Below the pieces are notes generated by a model. The model was not told where the DNA came from. It saw only the letters and a program-made list of their open reading frames with translations, and made no database searches. Shown one piece after another: positions 43,039 to 51,290 of a stretch of DNA of 64,000 bases; position 1 is the stretch's first letter, and each line of letters starts with the position of its first letter. Source of the DNA: Caballeronia turbans (GTDB lineage Bacteria > Pseudomonadota > Gammaproteobacteria > Burkholderiales > Burkholderiaceae); assembly GCA_001544655.2 (NCBI GenBank), contig FCOD02000001.1, positions 310,001 to 374,000 of the forward strand, written 5' to 3'. Made by a program: the position numbers and the translations under genes.

Positions 43039-44019
43039 ATGGCTTTCGTCATCTGGTCGCGGCGGACCATGTCCCGCCAGCGCATCCGCTTCGTCGAGGC
43101 GCGCACGGCGCGCGCCATCGCCATCATCGGCGCCATCACGCTTCTGATCGCCGCGCTGGCGCTCGGCATCGCGATCGGCACGATGTTCGCCCGCAGCCAT
43201 CTCGGCGAGGAGCAGGCGCTGATGTCGCGCCGCTCCTATGAGATCGAAGCGCTCGGCCGCCTCAATGCCGCGCTGATCGAGCTCGCGCCGCGCGTCGAAG
43301 GGCTGTCCGCGCAAGTAAACGAGCTTCACGATTTCGACATGCGTCTGAAGGCTGCGCACGGCGCAAGCAATACCTCCGGCGTGCACGAGGTCCCGCCGCT
43401 GCCCGACAGCGAGGAACCGGCCTCGTCGCTCGACGGCGCTGGTGGGCCGGCGCTGCCGCCGCGCCTGTGCGATACCGGCCGCGCGGGGTCCGGCGCGCCG
43501 CGGCAGCGCCTGAAGAGCACGCAGCGCATCATCGATTGTTTGAACGACGAAGTCTCGCAACTCGAAACGCAGACGCTCGCGCGCTATGCCGCGTACATGG
43601 CGTTTCCCGGCCGCGATCCGGCGCCTGGCACGCGCAATGGCTCGCCTTACGGCAATCGTCTGGATCCGTTCACCGGGCACCTGAGCTTTCATCCCGGGCT
43701 CGATCTCGTGGCCCCGAGCGGCACGCCCATCCTCGCGAGCGCGGGCGGACGCGTCGTGCAGGCTGGAGAGCGCAATGGCTATGGCAACGCGGTCGATATC
43801 CGCCACGGCGACGGCATGGTGACGCGTTACGGACATGCGTCGCGCCTCCTCGTGAAAACCGGCGACTACGTGATGCCCGGGCAGGAGATCGCGGAAATCG
43901 GCTCGACCGGACGCTCCACGGGCCCGCATCTGCATTTCGAAGTGATCCTCGACGGCGCGCAGATCAATCCTTCTCCCTACCTCGCGCTCTTCAAGCGCAA
44001 GCCGAATGCGCAAAGTTGA
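43039..44019 (+). CDS. M23 family membrane-anchored metallopeptidase
   Basis: A 326-residue cell-wall endopeptidase: one N-terminal membrane segment (about 25-50), a coiled-coil-like and Pro/Ser-rich periplasmic linker, and a C-terminal LytM/lysostaphin domain (about 210-315). The domain carries the zinc motifs HPGLD and HLHFE, both intact, so it should be active on peptidoglycan cross-links. It overlaps the next gene by 14 bp and precedes a bactofilin gene. This trio matches known bactofilin-peptidase pairs that shape the cell. ATG 43069 is an alternative start. Confidence 0.9.
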   Translation: MAFVIWSRRTMSRQRIRFVEARTARAIAIIGAITLLIAALALGIAIGTMFARSHLGEEQALMSRRSYEIEALGRLNAALIELAPRVEGLSAQVNELHDFDMRLKAAHGASNTSGVHEVPPLPDSEEPASSLDGAGGPALPPRLCDTGRAGSGAPRQRLKSTQRIIDCLNDEVSQLETQTLARYAAYMAFPGRDPAPGTRNGSPYGNRLDPFTGHLSFHPGLDLVAPSGTPILASAGGRVVQAGERNGYGNAVDIRHGDGMVTRYGHASRLLVKTGDYVMPGQEIAEIGSTGRSTGPHLHFEVILDGAQINPSPYLALFKRKPNAQS

Positions 44020-44371
44020 TTCGAAGCGGCTGTCGCTGCAACTGACTCGCCAGTCCTATTCGCTTACGCCCAAGCGTGGCGCGGGCATCTGGCTCGGCCT
44101 GATCGCGGCCGTGTGCGCGATCGCGGCGCTGGCTGCCGCGGGCTTCGCGCTCAAACGCTCGAACGAGGACGCCCACAAGCTGGACGCGCTCTGCGCGCCG
44201 CCCGCTTCCGAGCAGACGCTGCGCGATCAGCTCGTGCACGCGCAACTCGCGCTCGAACAGGAAGCGGCGAGCCGCACGGCGCTGGAGCAGCGCGTGAAGG
44301 ACGGCACGGCCGAGATTCAGCGGCTGCAAACCGACCTCGCTTTCCTCAGGAAACAGCACAAACCCGATTGA
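44006..44371 (+). CDS. Single-pass membrane protein with coiled coil
   Basis: A 121-residue protein overlapping the M23 gene by 14 bp. A basic N-terminus is followed by one membrane helix (GIWLGLIAAVCAIAALAAAGFAL, about 27-49, longer than quoted motifs) and a periplasmic coiled coil (LRDQLVHAQLALEQEAASR and on). I do not recognise a named family. Its place between an M23 peptidase and a bactofilin suggests an adaptor linking the two. Confidence 0.7.
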   Translation: MRKVDSKRLSLQLTRQSYSLTPKRGAGIWLGLIAAVCAIAALAAAGFALKRSNEDAHKLDALCAPPASEQTLRDQLVHAQLALEQEAASRTALEQRVKDGTAEIQRLQTDLAFLRKQHKPD

Positions 44372-44429
44372 GCGCCACGCTCCACGCGCTCGCTTCGTGC
44401 AACCCCTTACCGCATCGCAAGGACTCGAC

Positions 44430-44864
44430 ATGTTTTCATCGAAGAAGGATTCCAACGGAATCAAGATGGCCAAGCTCGCGACGCTCGTCGCGCACAACGT
44501 TCATATCTCGGGCGATCTCGAGTTCAGCGAGGGCCTGCGCATGGACGGCCAGGTGACAGGCAATGTGAGCGGCCGTCCGGGCGAAGAAACGCTGCTCGTC
44601 GTGAGCGACCAGGGTGCGATTCGCGGCAATGTGAGCGCCTACGACGTCATCATCAACGGCTGCGTGACGGGCGATGTCACCGTTGCGCATTTCGTCGAAC
44701 TTCAGTCGAATGCGCGGGTGCTGGGCAACATCTACTATCAGCAGTTGCGCATGGATATCGGCGCGACTGTCGAAGGCAAGCTCACCAAGTTCGATTCGCA
44801 GTCCGCGCATGTTCCGACGCTGCCGGCGCCGCCCGGATACAGCATCGACCTCGCGACGAACTGA
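44430..44864 (+). CDS. Bactofilin (polymer-forming cytoskeletal protein)
   Basis: A 144-residue beta-helical bactofilin: a short basic tail, then repeated hydrophobic-Gly steps (HISGDLEFSEGLRMDGQVTG, GAIRGNVSAYDVIINGCVTG, ARVLGNIYYQQLRMD) that form the filament core, and a short Pro-rich tail. ATG 44430 follows AAGGA; an in-frame start at 44397 is less likely. Bactofilins polymerise without nucleotide and position peptidoglycan enzymes, here probably the M23 peptidase. Confidence 0.9.
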   Translation: MFSSKKDSNGIKMAKLATLVAHNVHISGDLEFSEGLRMDGQVTGNVSGRPGEETLLVVSDQGAIRGNVSAYDVIINGCVTGDVTVAHFVELQSNARVLGNIYYQQLRMDIGATVEGKLTKFDSQSAHVPTLPAPPGYSIDLATN

Positions 44865-45029
44865 CTGCCGGCAAGGGCGCCGCCCGACCGGCGCTCGTTG
44901 GCAACGGCGCACCTATCCGGCTAAGATTCGGTGGATGAAGGCCACGCGCTCGCGCCCACGCGAATCACGCGACTTCGAGCGCCCATCGACGCGTGGCCGG
45001 TGATATCGGAATAACTATAAGGGCGCCCC

Positions 45030-46007
45030 ATGCTGGTCAATTGCGCGGCTTATCAAAACGGCCGAAAACTCGCGGATGTGCATATCGACGATATCAATGC
45101 ATACCGCGATCTGCCCGACTCTTTCATTTGGGTTGCATTGAAGGAACCCGGTCCCGGCGAGCTCGCGCACATGACGCATCAGTTCGGCCTGCATGAACTG
45201 GCGGTTGAAGATGCGCAGCACGGGCATCAACGGCCGAAGATCGAGGAATACGGCGATTCGCTGTTCGCGGTATTCCACACAGTCGAGTTCGATGAAGAAG
45301 GCGAAGTGCTCGTCGGCGAGATGAACGTGTTCGTCGGCAAGAACTACGTGCTCTCGGTGCGCAATCGCACGACGCAAGGTTTTCAGGAAGTTCGGAAGCG
45401 CTGCGAGCGCGAGCCGCATCTGCTCAAGCATGGTCCGGCCTTCGTGATGTACGCGCTGCTCGATGCCGTCGTTGACCGATACTTTCCCGTGCTGGAGACG
45501 CTCGGCGCGGAAGTCGACGAAGTTGAAGAGCGCATCTTCGAGCAGAAAGGTTCGGTGGAATCCCGCGAGATCATCGAAGATCTCTACTCGTTGAAGCGCC
45601 GCATGACGATCCTCCAGCACCACACCGCGCCGCTGCTCGAAGCCGTCAGCAAACTGTATGGCGGGCGCTCGCCGGGCGTCTGTTCAGGCATGCAGGAATA
45701 CTTCCGCGATGTGTACGACCACTTGCTGCGCATCGTGAAGACGATTGAGGGGCGTCGTGAAATGATCGTCACGGCGATTCAGGTGAATCTCGGCCTGATC
45801 GCGCTCGCGGAAAGCGAAGTGACCAAGCGCCTCGGCTCGTTCGCGGCGCTCTTTGCGGTGCCGACGATGATCGCCGGCATCTACGGCATGAACTTCAAGT
45901 CGATTCCGGAACTCGATTGGGTCTACGGTTATCCGACGTGTCTCGCCGTTATGCTGATCGTCGATGTCGTGCTCTACTGGCGGTTCAAGAAGGCCGGCTG
46001 GCTGTAA
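45030..46007 (+). CDS. corA: CorA family magnesium/cobalt transporter
   Basis: A 325-residue divalent-cation channel: a large cytoplasmic domain with long helices and two C-terminal membrane helices, the first ending in the selectivity motif YGMNF. AAGGGCG precedes ATG 45030. Periplasmic loop after GMN is acidic (SIPELDW). No riboswitch is evident upstream. Mg2+ uptake is the usual role; some members export Zn2+. Confidence 0.95.
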   Translation: MLVNCAAYQNGRKLADVHIDDINAYRDLPDSFIWVALKEPGPGELAHMTHQFGLHELAVEDAQHGHQRPKIEEYGDSLFAVFHTVEFDEEGEVLVGEMNVFVGKNYVLSVRNRTTQGFQEVRKRCEREPHLLKHGPAFVMYALLDAVVDRYFPVLETLGAEVDEVEERIFEQKGSVESREIIEDLYSLKRRMTILQHHTAPLLEAVSKLYGGRSPGVCSGMQEYFRDVYDHLLRIVKTIEGRREMIVTAIQVNLGLIALAESEVTKRLGSFAALFAVPTMIAGIYGMNFKSIPELDWVYGYPTCLAVMLIVDVVLYWRFKKAGWL

Positions 46008-46458
46008 GAAGTGTCTTTCAGGAACCTTCGGTCGAATTTCGTTGTCTAATCAAGCGATTTGCGGGAGAATGCGGTGTGGCCTTGCAAACCGGCCCATCGA
46101 CCGCACATGACGTGAACGCACGTCGCATTTTCATCGCTTTTCGTTTCAAACCGCACGTCGGCCTTGCTTTTTTGCCGATGTCGCCGTCCCGGTCATGCCG
46201 GCCACGGCGCGCCGCATCTGCGGTTCGCTTGTCCTCCGGCCTATGCCGTCAAGCTCACAATGAGCCTGAATAGAGACGCGGCGCGCTCCGATCGCACGTT
46301 TGATCGTGCCGGGCGTGCCAGGCCACGCTTTGCATCGCCTCTCACGTTTCGTAGCGACGCCGCCTGAGGGCAGCGGCGCTCGACACTTCATCGGCGTTGA
46401 TTGCGCGTCTCGCAGGATGCGCGGCAGCACCCACTACTATTGACCACAGGAGCCCCAT
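46008..46458. other. 451-bp intergenic region before infA, no gene seen
   Basis: No open frame with a credible ribosome site is present. A short hairpin (GCACG at 46294-46298 with CGTGC at 46305-46309) and other GC-rich dyads occur. It may contain a long infA leader, but no specific element is recognised. Confidence 0.4.
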
Positions 46459-46725
46459 ATGGCGAAAGAAGAACTCATCGAACTCGACGGCATCGTTGAC
46501 GAAGTGCTTCCCGACAGCCGCTATCGCGTGACGCTGGACAACGGCGTCGTCGTGGGCGCGTACGCCTCGGGCCGCATGCGCAAGAACCACATCCGCATTC
46601 TGGCCGGCGACCGCGTGACGCTGGAACTGTCGGTGTATGACCTGACGAAGGGCCGCATCAACTTCCGTCACAAGGACGAGCGCGCAAGCGGCGGCGGCCA
46701 GCGTGCACCGATGCGCCGTCGTTGA
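46459..46725 (+). CDS. infA: Translation initiation factor IF-1
   Basis: An 88-residue S1-like OB-fold protein that binds the ribosomal A site during initiation. It opens [20 protein letters not shown] and has the family [17 protein letters not shown]. It is longer than the 72-residue E. coli protein by a basic, Gly-rich tail ([13 protein letters not shown]). AGGAG precedes ATG 46459. It is not near ribosomal-protein genes, so it is probably the second, extended copy that betaproteobacteria often carry. Confidence 0.95.
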   Translation: MAKEELIELDGIVDEVLPDSRYRVTLDNGVVVGAYASGRMRKNHIRILAGDRVTLELSVYDLTKGRINFRHKDERASGGGQRAPMRRR

Positions 46726-46888
46726 TGCCTCACTGTCTTATCTGATTCATCCGCAACCGGCGTGGGCCTGATCCGCAGCGCACGCTCCTGAATCGACTCG
46801 CGGATCATCCTGTACTTCGACGCGGCCGCATGCCCCGCGCCTGGCCGTTCCGGCTGCGCGACGCGTCGATGCCCTTTCCCGCCATACG

Positions 46889-47773
46889 TCAAGCCGCACC
46901 CCGCGCCGCCAGCAGCGCGCCGATGCCGATCGCGAAGCCGTCCTCGTCGTTGCTCTTCGAGACCAGGCTCGCCTGACGCTGCACGGCGTCGGATGCCTGC
47001 CCCATCGCGATCGATACCCCCGCAATCTCGAACATCGCCACGTCGTTGCCCATGTCGCCGAGCACGGCCACGCGCTCGAGCGGCACGCCGGCGAACCGCG
47101 CGAGCTCGCGCACCGCGGTGCCCTTGTTCGCCTCCAGGCTCGTGATGTCGAGATAGTAGGTCTGAGAGCGCGCGGCATGACCACGGCCTTCGAGCTGCTG
47201 CTGCAGACCGCTTTCCACACGCGCGAGCAGCGCAGTATCGGCCGTCGAGCCGACGATCTTGTCGACCGCATCGAGATCGACATCGTCGAAGCGCGTGACA
47301 AGCACGCCCTCGTAGCCGACCGTGCGCGTTTCGAGCGGCACATACGTGCCTTCGGGATTCGTCAGATACCACGCATCGTCGATGAACACCCACGCGTCGA
47401 CATTCGCGGCGGCGAGCGCCTCCAGCGCGGTCTGCACGACATCTCGCGGCAGTTTGTGCGACGACAGCACTTCCCACGTGCCCGGCCGGACCAGACTGCC
47501 GCCGTTGTACGACGCATAAGGCATGTCGACCGTGAGCGCCTCCACGATATGCCGCATGCCTTTGCCCGGCCGGCTGCTGGCCACCGTGAAGCGCACGCCG
47601 GCGTCGCGCAGGCGGCGCACCGCGTCCTTGGCGGGCTGGCCGAGCGCCTTGTCGGTGTAGAGCAGCGTGCCGTCGCAATCGGTGACGACGAGCTCCGCGC
47701 GAGCGAGCGTATCGAAGGCCGCGGTGCCGTCGCCCGTCGCGCTGTGCAGGCCGTATTTGCCTCGAGCGTTCAT
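46889..47773 (-). CDS. HAD-superfamily phosphatase, Cof type
   Basis: A 294-residue HAD hydrolase of the Cof (type IIB cap) group. Motif I is TDCDGTLLYT with nucleophile Asp32 and Asp34, and the C-terminal motif is VLGDMGNDVAMFEIAG. These enzymes dephosphorylate sugar phosphates or pyridoxal phosphate. The start overlaps the upstream kinase stop by one base (TAATG), so it is coupled to the kinase and zwf. Confidence 0.85.
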   Translation of the reverse strand: MNARGKYGLHSATGDGTAAFDTLARAELVVTDCDGTLLYTDKALGQPAKDAVRRLRDAGVRFTVASSRPGKGMRHIVEALTVDMPYASYNGGSLVRPGTWEVLSSHKLPRDVVQTALEALAAANVDAWVFIDDAWYLTNPEGTYVPLETRTVGYEGVLVTRFDDVDLDAVDKIVGSTADTALLARVESGLQQQLEGRGHAARSQTYYLDITSLEANKGTAVRELARFAGVPLERVAVLGDMGNDVAMFEIAGVSIAMGQASDAVQRQASLVSKSNDEDGFAIGIGALLAARGAA

Positions 47774-48594
47774 TAGTGCGCCCCTTCATGCTGATTGAAG
47801 TGCGGCAACTGCCGCGTCTCGCGCACCGAGCGCGGATGCCACAGCCGCGCGCCGCCTTCGATGCCCGCCGCGTTCGACACGATCGCCACGTTTTCCGGCA
47901 GCTTGAACCTGACGTGCGCCGCATTGCCGCCGCCGATCCAGAGCTTGTCGTAGTTCACGAGCGTCGCAAGAATGCCGATGATCTTCTCCACGCGCCGGCT
48001 CCAGCGTTTCTTGCCCGCCTTCTCGCGCGCCGCGTTGCCGATGTACTCGTCGTAGGTCTTGTCCTTCGCGACCGGATGATGCGCGAGCTCGAGATGCGGC
48101 ATCAGCTCGCCATCGCGAAAGAGCGCGGTGCCCGCGCCGGTGCCGAGCGTCAACACCATCTCGATGCCGCGCCCTTCGATCGCCGCGAGCCCCTGCATCT
48201 CGGCATCGTTGATCATGCGCGCCGGCATGCCGCCCAAGCGCTCGGAAATCAGTTGCGCGAGCGGCACGCCACGCCAGGCCGGCGTGCCGAGATTGGGCGC
48301 GGTCAGCACGACGTTTTCGCGCACGACGCCCGGAAAGCCGATGGAAATATGCGTCGGCGGCTCCGCGACGATCGGCGTGACCAGTTCGATGAGCATTTCG
48401 ACGACCACGTCGGGCTTCGCCGGATGCGGCGTCGCCACGCGCACGCGGTCGCTCTTCATCTCGCCATCCTCGGAGATGACAGCCGCCTTCAACCCGGTCC
48501 CGCCGATATCGATCGCGAGGATGCGTTCGGCCTTGATCGCGAGTTTGTCCGCCGAGACATGCGTTTTCTGTTTGGTTTTCGACTCTGTGCTCAC
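47773..48594 (-). CDS. ROK-family glucokinase, polyphosphate-glucokinase-like
   Basis: A 273-residue sugar kinase with the phosphate loop DIGGTG at 29-34. The ROK signature, normally ExGH, reads LELAHHP, and the following KTYDEYIG is typical of polyphosphate glucokinases (PpgK), which phosphorylate glucose with polyphosphate or ATP. GTG 48594 follows AAGGACAACGAGC; the longer open frame upstream lacks a site. It sits between zwf and a HAD phosphatase, so glucose would pass directly to glucose-6-phosphate dehydrogenase. Confidence 0.85.
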   Translation of the reverse strand: MSTESKTKQKTHVSADKLAIKAERILAIDIGGTGLKAAVISEDGEMKSDRVRVATPHPAKPDVVVEMLIELVTPIVAEPPTHISIGFPGVVRENVVLTAPNLGTPAWRGVPLAQLISERLGGMPARMINDAEMQGLAAIEGRGIEMVLTLGTGAGTALFRDGELMPHLELAHHPVAKDKTYDEYIGNAAREKAGKKRWSRRVEKIIGILATLVNYDKLWIGGGNAAHVRFKLPENVAIVSNAAGIEGGARLWHPRSVRETRQLPHFNQHEGAH

Positions 48595-48632
48595 GCTCGT
48601 TGTCCTTGTGGTTGCGTTCCGGTTGGATGAGT

Positions 48633-50198
48633 TCAGTCCTTCTTGCGCGTATCGGTCAGCGCGCGCCAGGTGCGGCCGTCCTGCGCCAGCAGTTGATCCG
48701 ACTCCGCCGGCCCCGCGCTGCCCGCCGCATAACCGTGTACGGCAAGCGGGCTCTCCGGATGCAGCACGCGATCCACCGCCGCCCACGCCGTCTCGATGCT
48801 GTCCGCGCGCTGAAAAAGCGTTGCGTCGCCGAGCATGCAGTCGTAGAGCAGCGTCTCGTAGCCGACGTTCGCCCGCTCCGCGAAGAAATCGGCGTAGTTG
48901 AAGGCCGAGCGCACCTTGCCGATCTGCATCACCGGCCCCGGCACCTTCACGTTGAAGTCGAACGTCGTGCCGTGCGCCGGGTCGATGCGCAGCGTGAAGA
49001 CGTTCGGCGTGAGCGCATCGACGGGCGTGTCGCGAAACAGCAGGAACGGCACGGCTTTCAGTTGCACCGAGATCTCCGTGCGCCGCTCGGTCAGCCGCTT
49101 GCCGGTGCGCAGATAGAACGGCACGCCCGCCCAGCGCCAGTTCTCGACATACACGCGCGCCGCCGCATAGGTCTCCGTGCGGCTGTCCTTCGCGACGCCC
49201 GCCTCTTCCCTGTAGCCCGGCCCGGCGGGTCCGGCTTCATACTGGCCGAGCACGACATCGTTCGCCGTGAGTGGACGGAGCGCATCGAAGACTTCGGCTT
49301 TGCGGTCACGCACGGATTCGGCATCGAAGGAATTGGGCGGCTCCATCGCCACCATGCCGAGCAACTGGAAAAGATGGTTCGGCAGCATGTCGCGAAACGC
49401 GCCCGTCTGCTCGTAGAACTTGCCGCGCCCTTCCACGCCGATCGTCTCCGCCGCCGTGATCTGCACGTTATCGATGTATTCGCGCCGCCAGACAGGTTCG
49501 AACATCGCGTTGGCGAAGCGCACGGCGAGGATGCTCTGCACCGTGTCCTTGCCGAGAAAATGGTCGATGCGATACACCTGCGACTCGCCCGCATAGTTGA
49601 GGATGCAGGCGTTGAGCGCCCGTGCCGACGCCAGATCGGTCCCGAACGGCTTCTCGATGACGAGCCGCCTGAAGTTGCCATCCTTCTCTTCGAGCAGGCC
49701 GGCCGCGCCGAGATGCTCGATGATCGGCTGAAAAAATCGCGCCCCCACCGCGAGATAGAACACGACGTTGCCCGCCTTCGCTTTCGCGAGCCGCGCCTTG
49801 AGCCGCGCGAAGGTTTCGTCTTCCTCGAATTCGCCCGGAAAGTACTCGAGCCGTCCGACGACCCAGTTCCACGCCGCTTCGTTCAACTGCGACGTGTGGA
49901 AGGTGGCGGCCTTGTCGGCGGCGAAGGCGCGCAGCGACTGCGTGAGCTCGTCGCGCCATTCGGACGTCTCGCGCTCGCCGTGGTTCACCCCGATGATCTC
50001 CATGCCGTCGTCGAGTAACTTGTCGGCAGACAGGTTGTAGAGCGACGGCATCAGGAGCCGCTTGGTGAGATCGCCGCCGGCTCCGAAAATCACGAGCGTG
50101 CATGGCGGCGCAGGTTGCTTGCCGGCGCATGTCGCGCTCGCCGGGTTCGCGGGATTCGCTTCGTTCGATTGATTCGCTTCGTTCGATTCCTTCGGCAT
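48633..50198 (-). CDS. zwf: Glucose-6-phosphate 1-dehydrogenase
   Basis: A 521-residue enzyme oxidising glucose 6-phosphate to 6-phosphogluconolactone with NADP, the entry to the Entner-Doudoroff and pentose phosphate routes. The nucleotide motif GAGGDLTKRLL is at 39-49 and the substrate/catalytic motif RIDHFLGKDTVQ is present. The N-terminus has an unusual repeat (SNEANQSNEANPANPAS) made by an 18-bp DNA duplication. ATG 50198 with AGGGG is chosen. It is 38 bp ahead of the glucokinase gene. Confidence 0.95.
   Translation of the reverse strand: MPKESNEANQSNEANPANPASATCAGKQPAPPCTLVIFGAGGDLTKRLLMPSLYNLSADKLLDDGMEIIGVNHGERETSEWRDELTQSLRAFAADKAATFHTSQLNEAAWNWVVGRLEYFPGEFEEDETFARLKARLAKAKAGNVVFYLAVGARFFQPIIEHLGAAGLLEEKDGNFRRLVIEKPFGTDLASARALNACILNYAGESQVYRIDHFLGKDTVQSILAVRFANAMFEPVWRREYIDNVQITAAETIGVEGRGKFYEQTGAFRDMLPNHLFQLLGMVAMEPPNSFDAESVRDRKAEVFDALRPLTANDVVLGQYEAGPAGPGYREEAGVAKDSRTETYAAARVYVENWRWAGVPFYLRTGKRLTERRTEISVQLKAVPFLLFRDTPVDALTPNVFTLRIDPAHGTTFDFNVKVPGPVMQIGKVRSAFNYADFFAERANVGYETLLYDCMLGDATLFQRADSIETAWAAVDRVLHPESPLAVHGYAAGSAGPAESDQLLAQDGRTWRALTDTRKKD
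50153..50188. repeat. Perfect 18-bp tandem duplication in the zwf N-terminus
   Basis: GATTCGCTTCGTTCGATT occurs twice in direct succession (50153-50170 and 50171-50188). It encodes the SNEANQ/SNEANP repeat and keeps the frame, so copy number could vary without breaking zwf. Confidence 0.9.
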
Positions 50199-50405
50199 GG
50201 CGTATCGCCCCTTGTCAGTTGCGCGTGAACCTGGAAAGACCTTCATCGATGCGGCACAGTTCATTTCGATGTCGCGCCGCAAGCCCGCGCGCCGAAACCG
50301 TATGCTTTTTGTAATTTATGAGCTTTCGTGTCGTAAAATATGCGCGCTCGGCGCCCGCGCTGGCGGACCTTGCGACATCGAAGCCGACTCGAGGCCTGGA
50401 CTCCC

Positions 50406-51242
50406 ATGAACGCACACGACAATTCAATCGACCTTGCCGCGTACTTCGAGCGCATCGGCTTTTCCGGACCCGCACGGCCGGCGCCGACGCTCGACACGCT
50501 GCGCACGCTGCATCTGCTTCATCCGCAGACCATTCCTTTCGAAAACCTCGACGTGCTGATCGGACGCCCGGTCAGGCTCGATCTCGAATCGATCCAGCGC
50601 AAACTCGTCGCAAGTCGGCGCGGCGGTTACTGCTACGAGCATAATCTGCTGTTTCGCAGCGTACTGCAGACGCTGGGTTTTCGCGTCCGCAGCTTCGCGG
50701 CCCGCGTCCTATGGGGCCGGGAGACGCCGGAAATGCCGGCGCGCACGCACATGCTCCTGCTCGTCGATCTCGACGAAGGCACCTTCGTCACCGATGTCGG
50801 TTTCGGCGGCATGACGCTGTCCGCACCGCTCGCACTCCAGACGGGCCTCGAGCAGATCACGCCGCACGGCGCTTTCCGCCTCGACGACGCCGGCGGCGAG
50901 CCTTCAGGGTTCGTTCTGCAGGCGCTCGTCAACGGTTCATGGACGCGCGTCTATCGCTTCGACCTCGACCCGCAGTATGACGTCGACTACGAGATGGCCA
51001 ACCATTTCGTGTCCACTTACCCGCAGTCGATCTTCCTGCACAACCTGCTGGCCGCGCGTCTCGCGCCGGGCAAGCGCTTCGGTCTGCTCAACCGGCGCCT
51101 CTCGGTGCACGACGAACGCGAAGGCAGCGATCATCGCGCGCTCGGCAACGTCGCCGACCTGCGCCGTACGCTCGAAAACGAGATCGGCATTCGTCTGCCG
51201 GATAGCGCCGGTCTCGACGCCGCGCTCGCCCGTCTGCCCTGA
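50406..51242 (+). CDS. nat: Arylamine N-acetyltransferase
   Basis: A 278-residue NAT that acetylates arylamines and hydrazines from acetyl-CoA. The catalytic triad is Cys76 (RGGYCYE), His115 (RTHMLLLV) and Asp130 (DVGFGG), all intact. ATG 50406 gives the normal length; the frame is open from 50340. It is divergent from zwf. The 5' region is AT-rich and includes TTGTAATTTA at 50309-50318. Confidence 0.95.
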   Translation: MNAHDNSIDLAAYFERIGFSGPARPAPTLDTLRTLHLLHPQTIPFENLDVLIGRPVRLDLESIQRKLVASRRGGYCYEHNLLFRSVLQTLGFRVRSFAARVLWGRETPEMPARTHMLLLVDLDEGTFVTDVGFGGMTLSAPLALQTGLEQITPHGAFRLDDAGGEPSGFVLQALVNGSWTRVYRFDLDPQYDVDYEMANHFVSTYPQSIFLHNLLAARLAPGKRFGLLNRRLSVHDEREGSDHRALGNVADLRRTLENEIGIRLPDSAGLDAALARLP

Positions 51243-51290
51243 AACGCGGACACTGCGGCCGGCACAACCAAGCTTAATCACAAGACAACG

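Noticed and set aside
50309-50330. Full HexR operator before zwf
   Set aside because: Only the left half (TTGTAATTTA) fits; the right half is not complementary.
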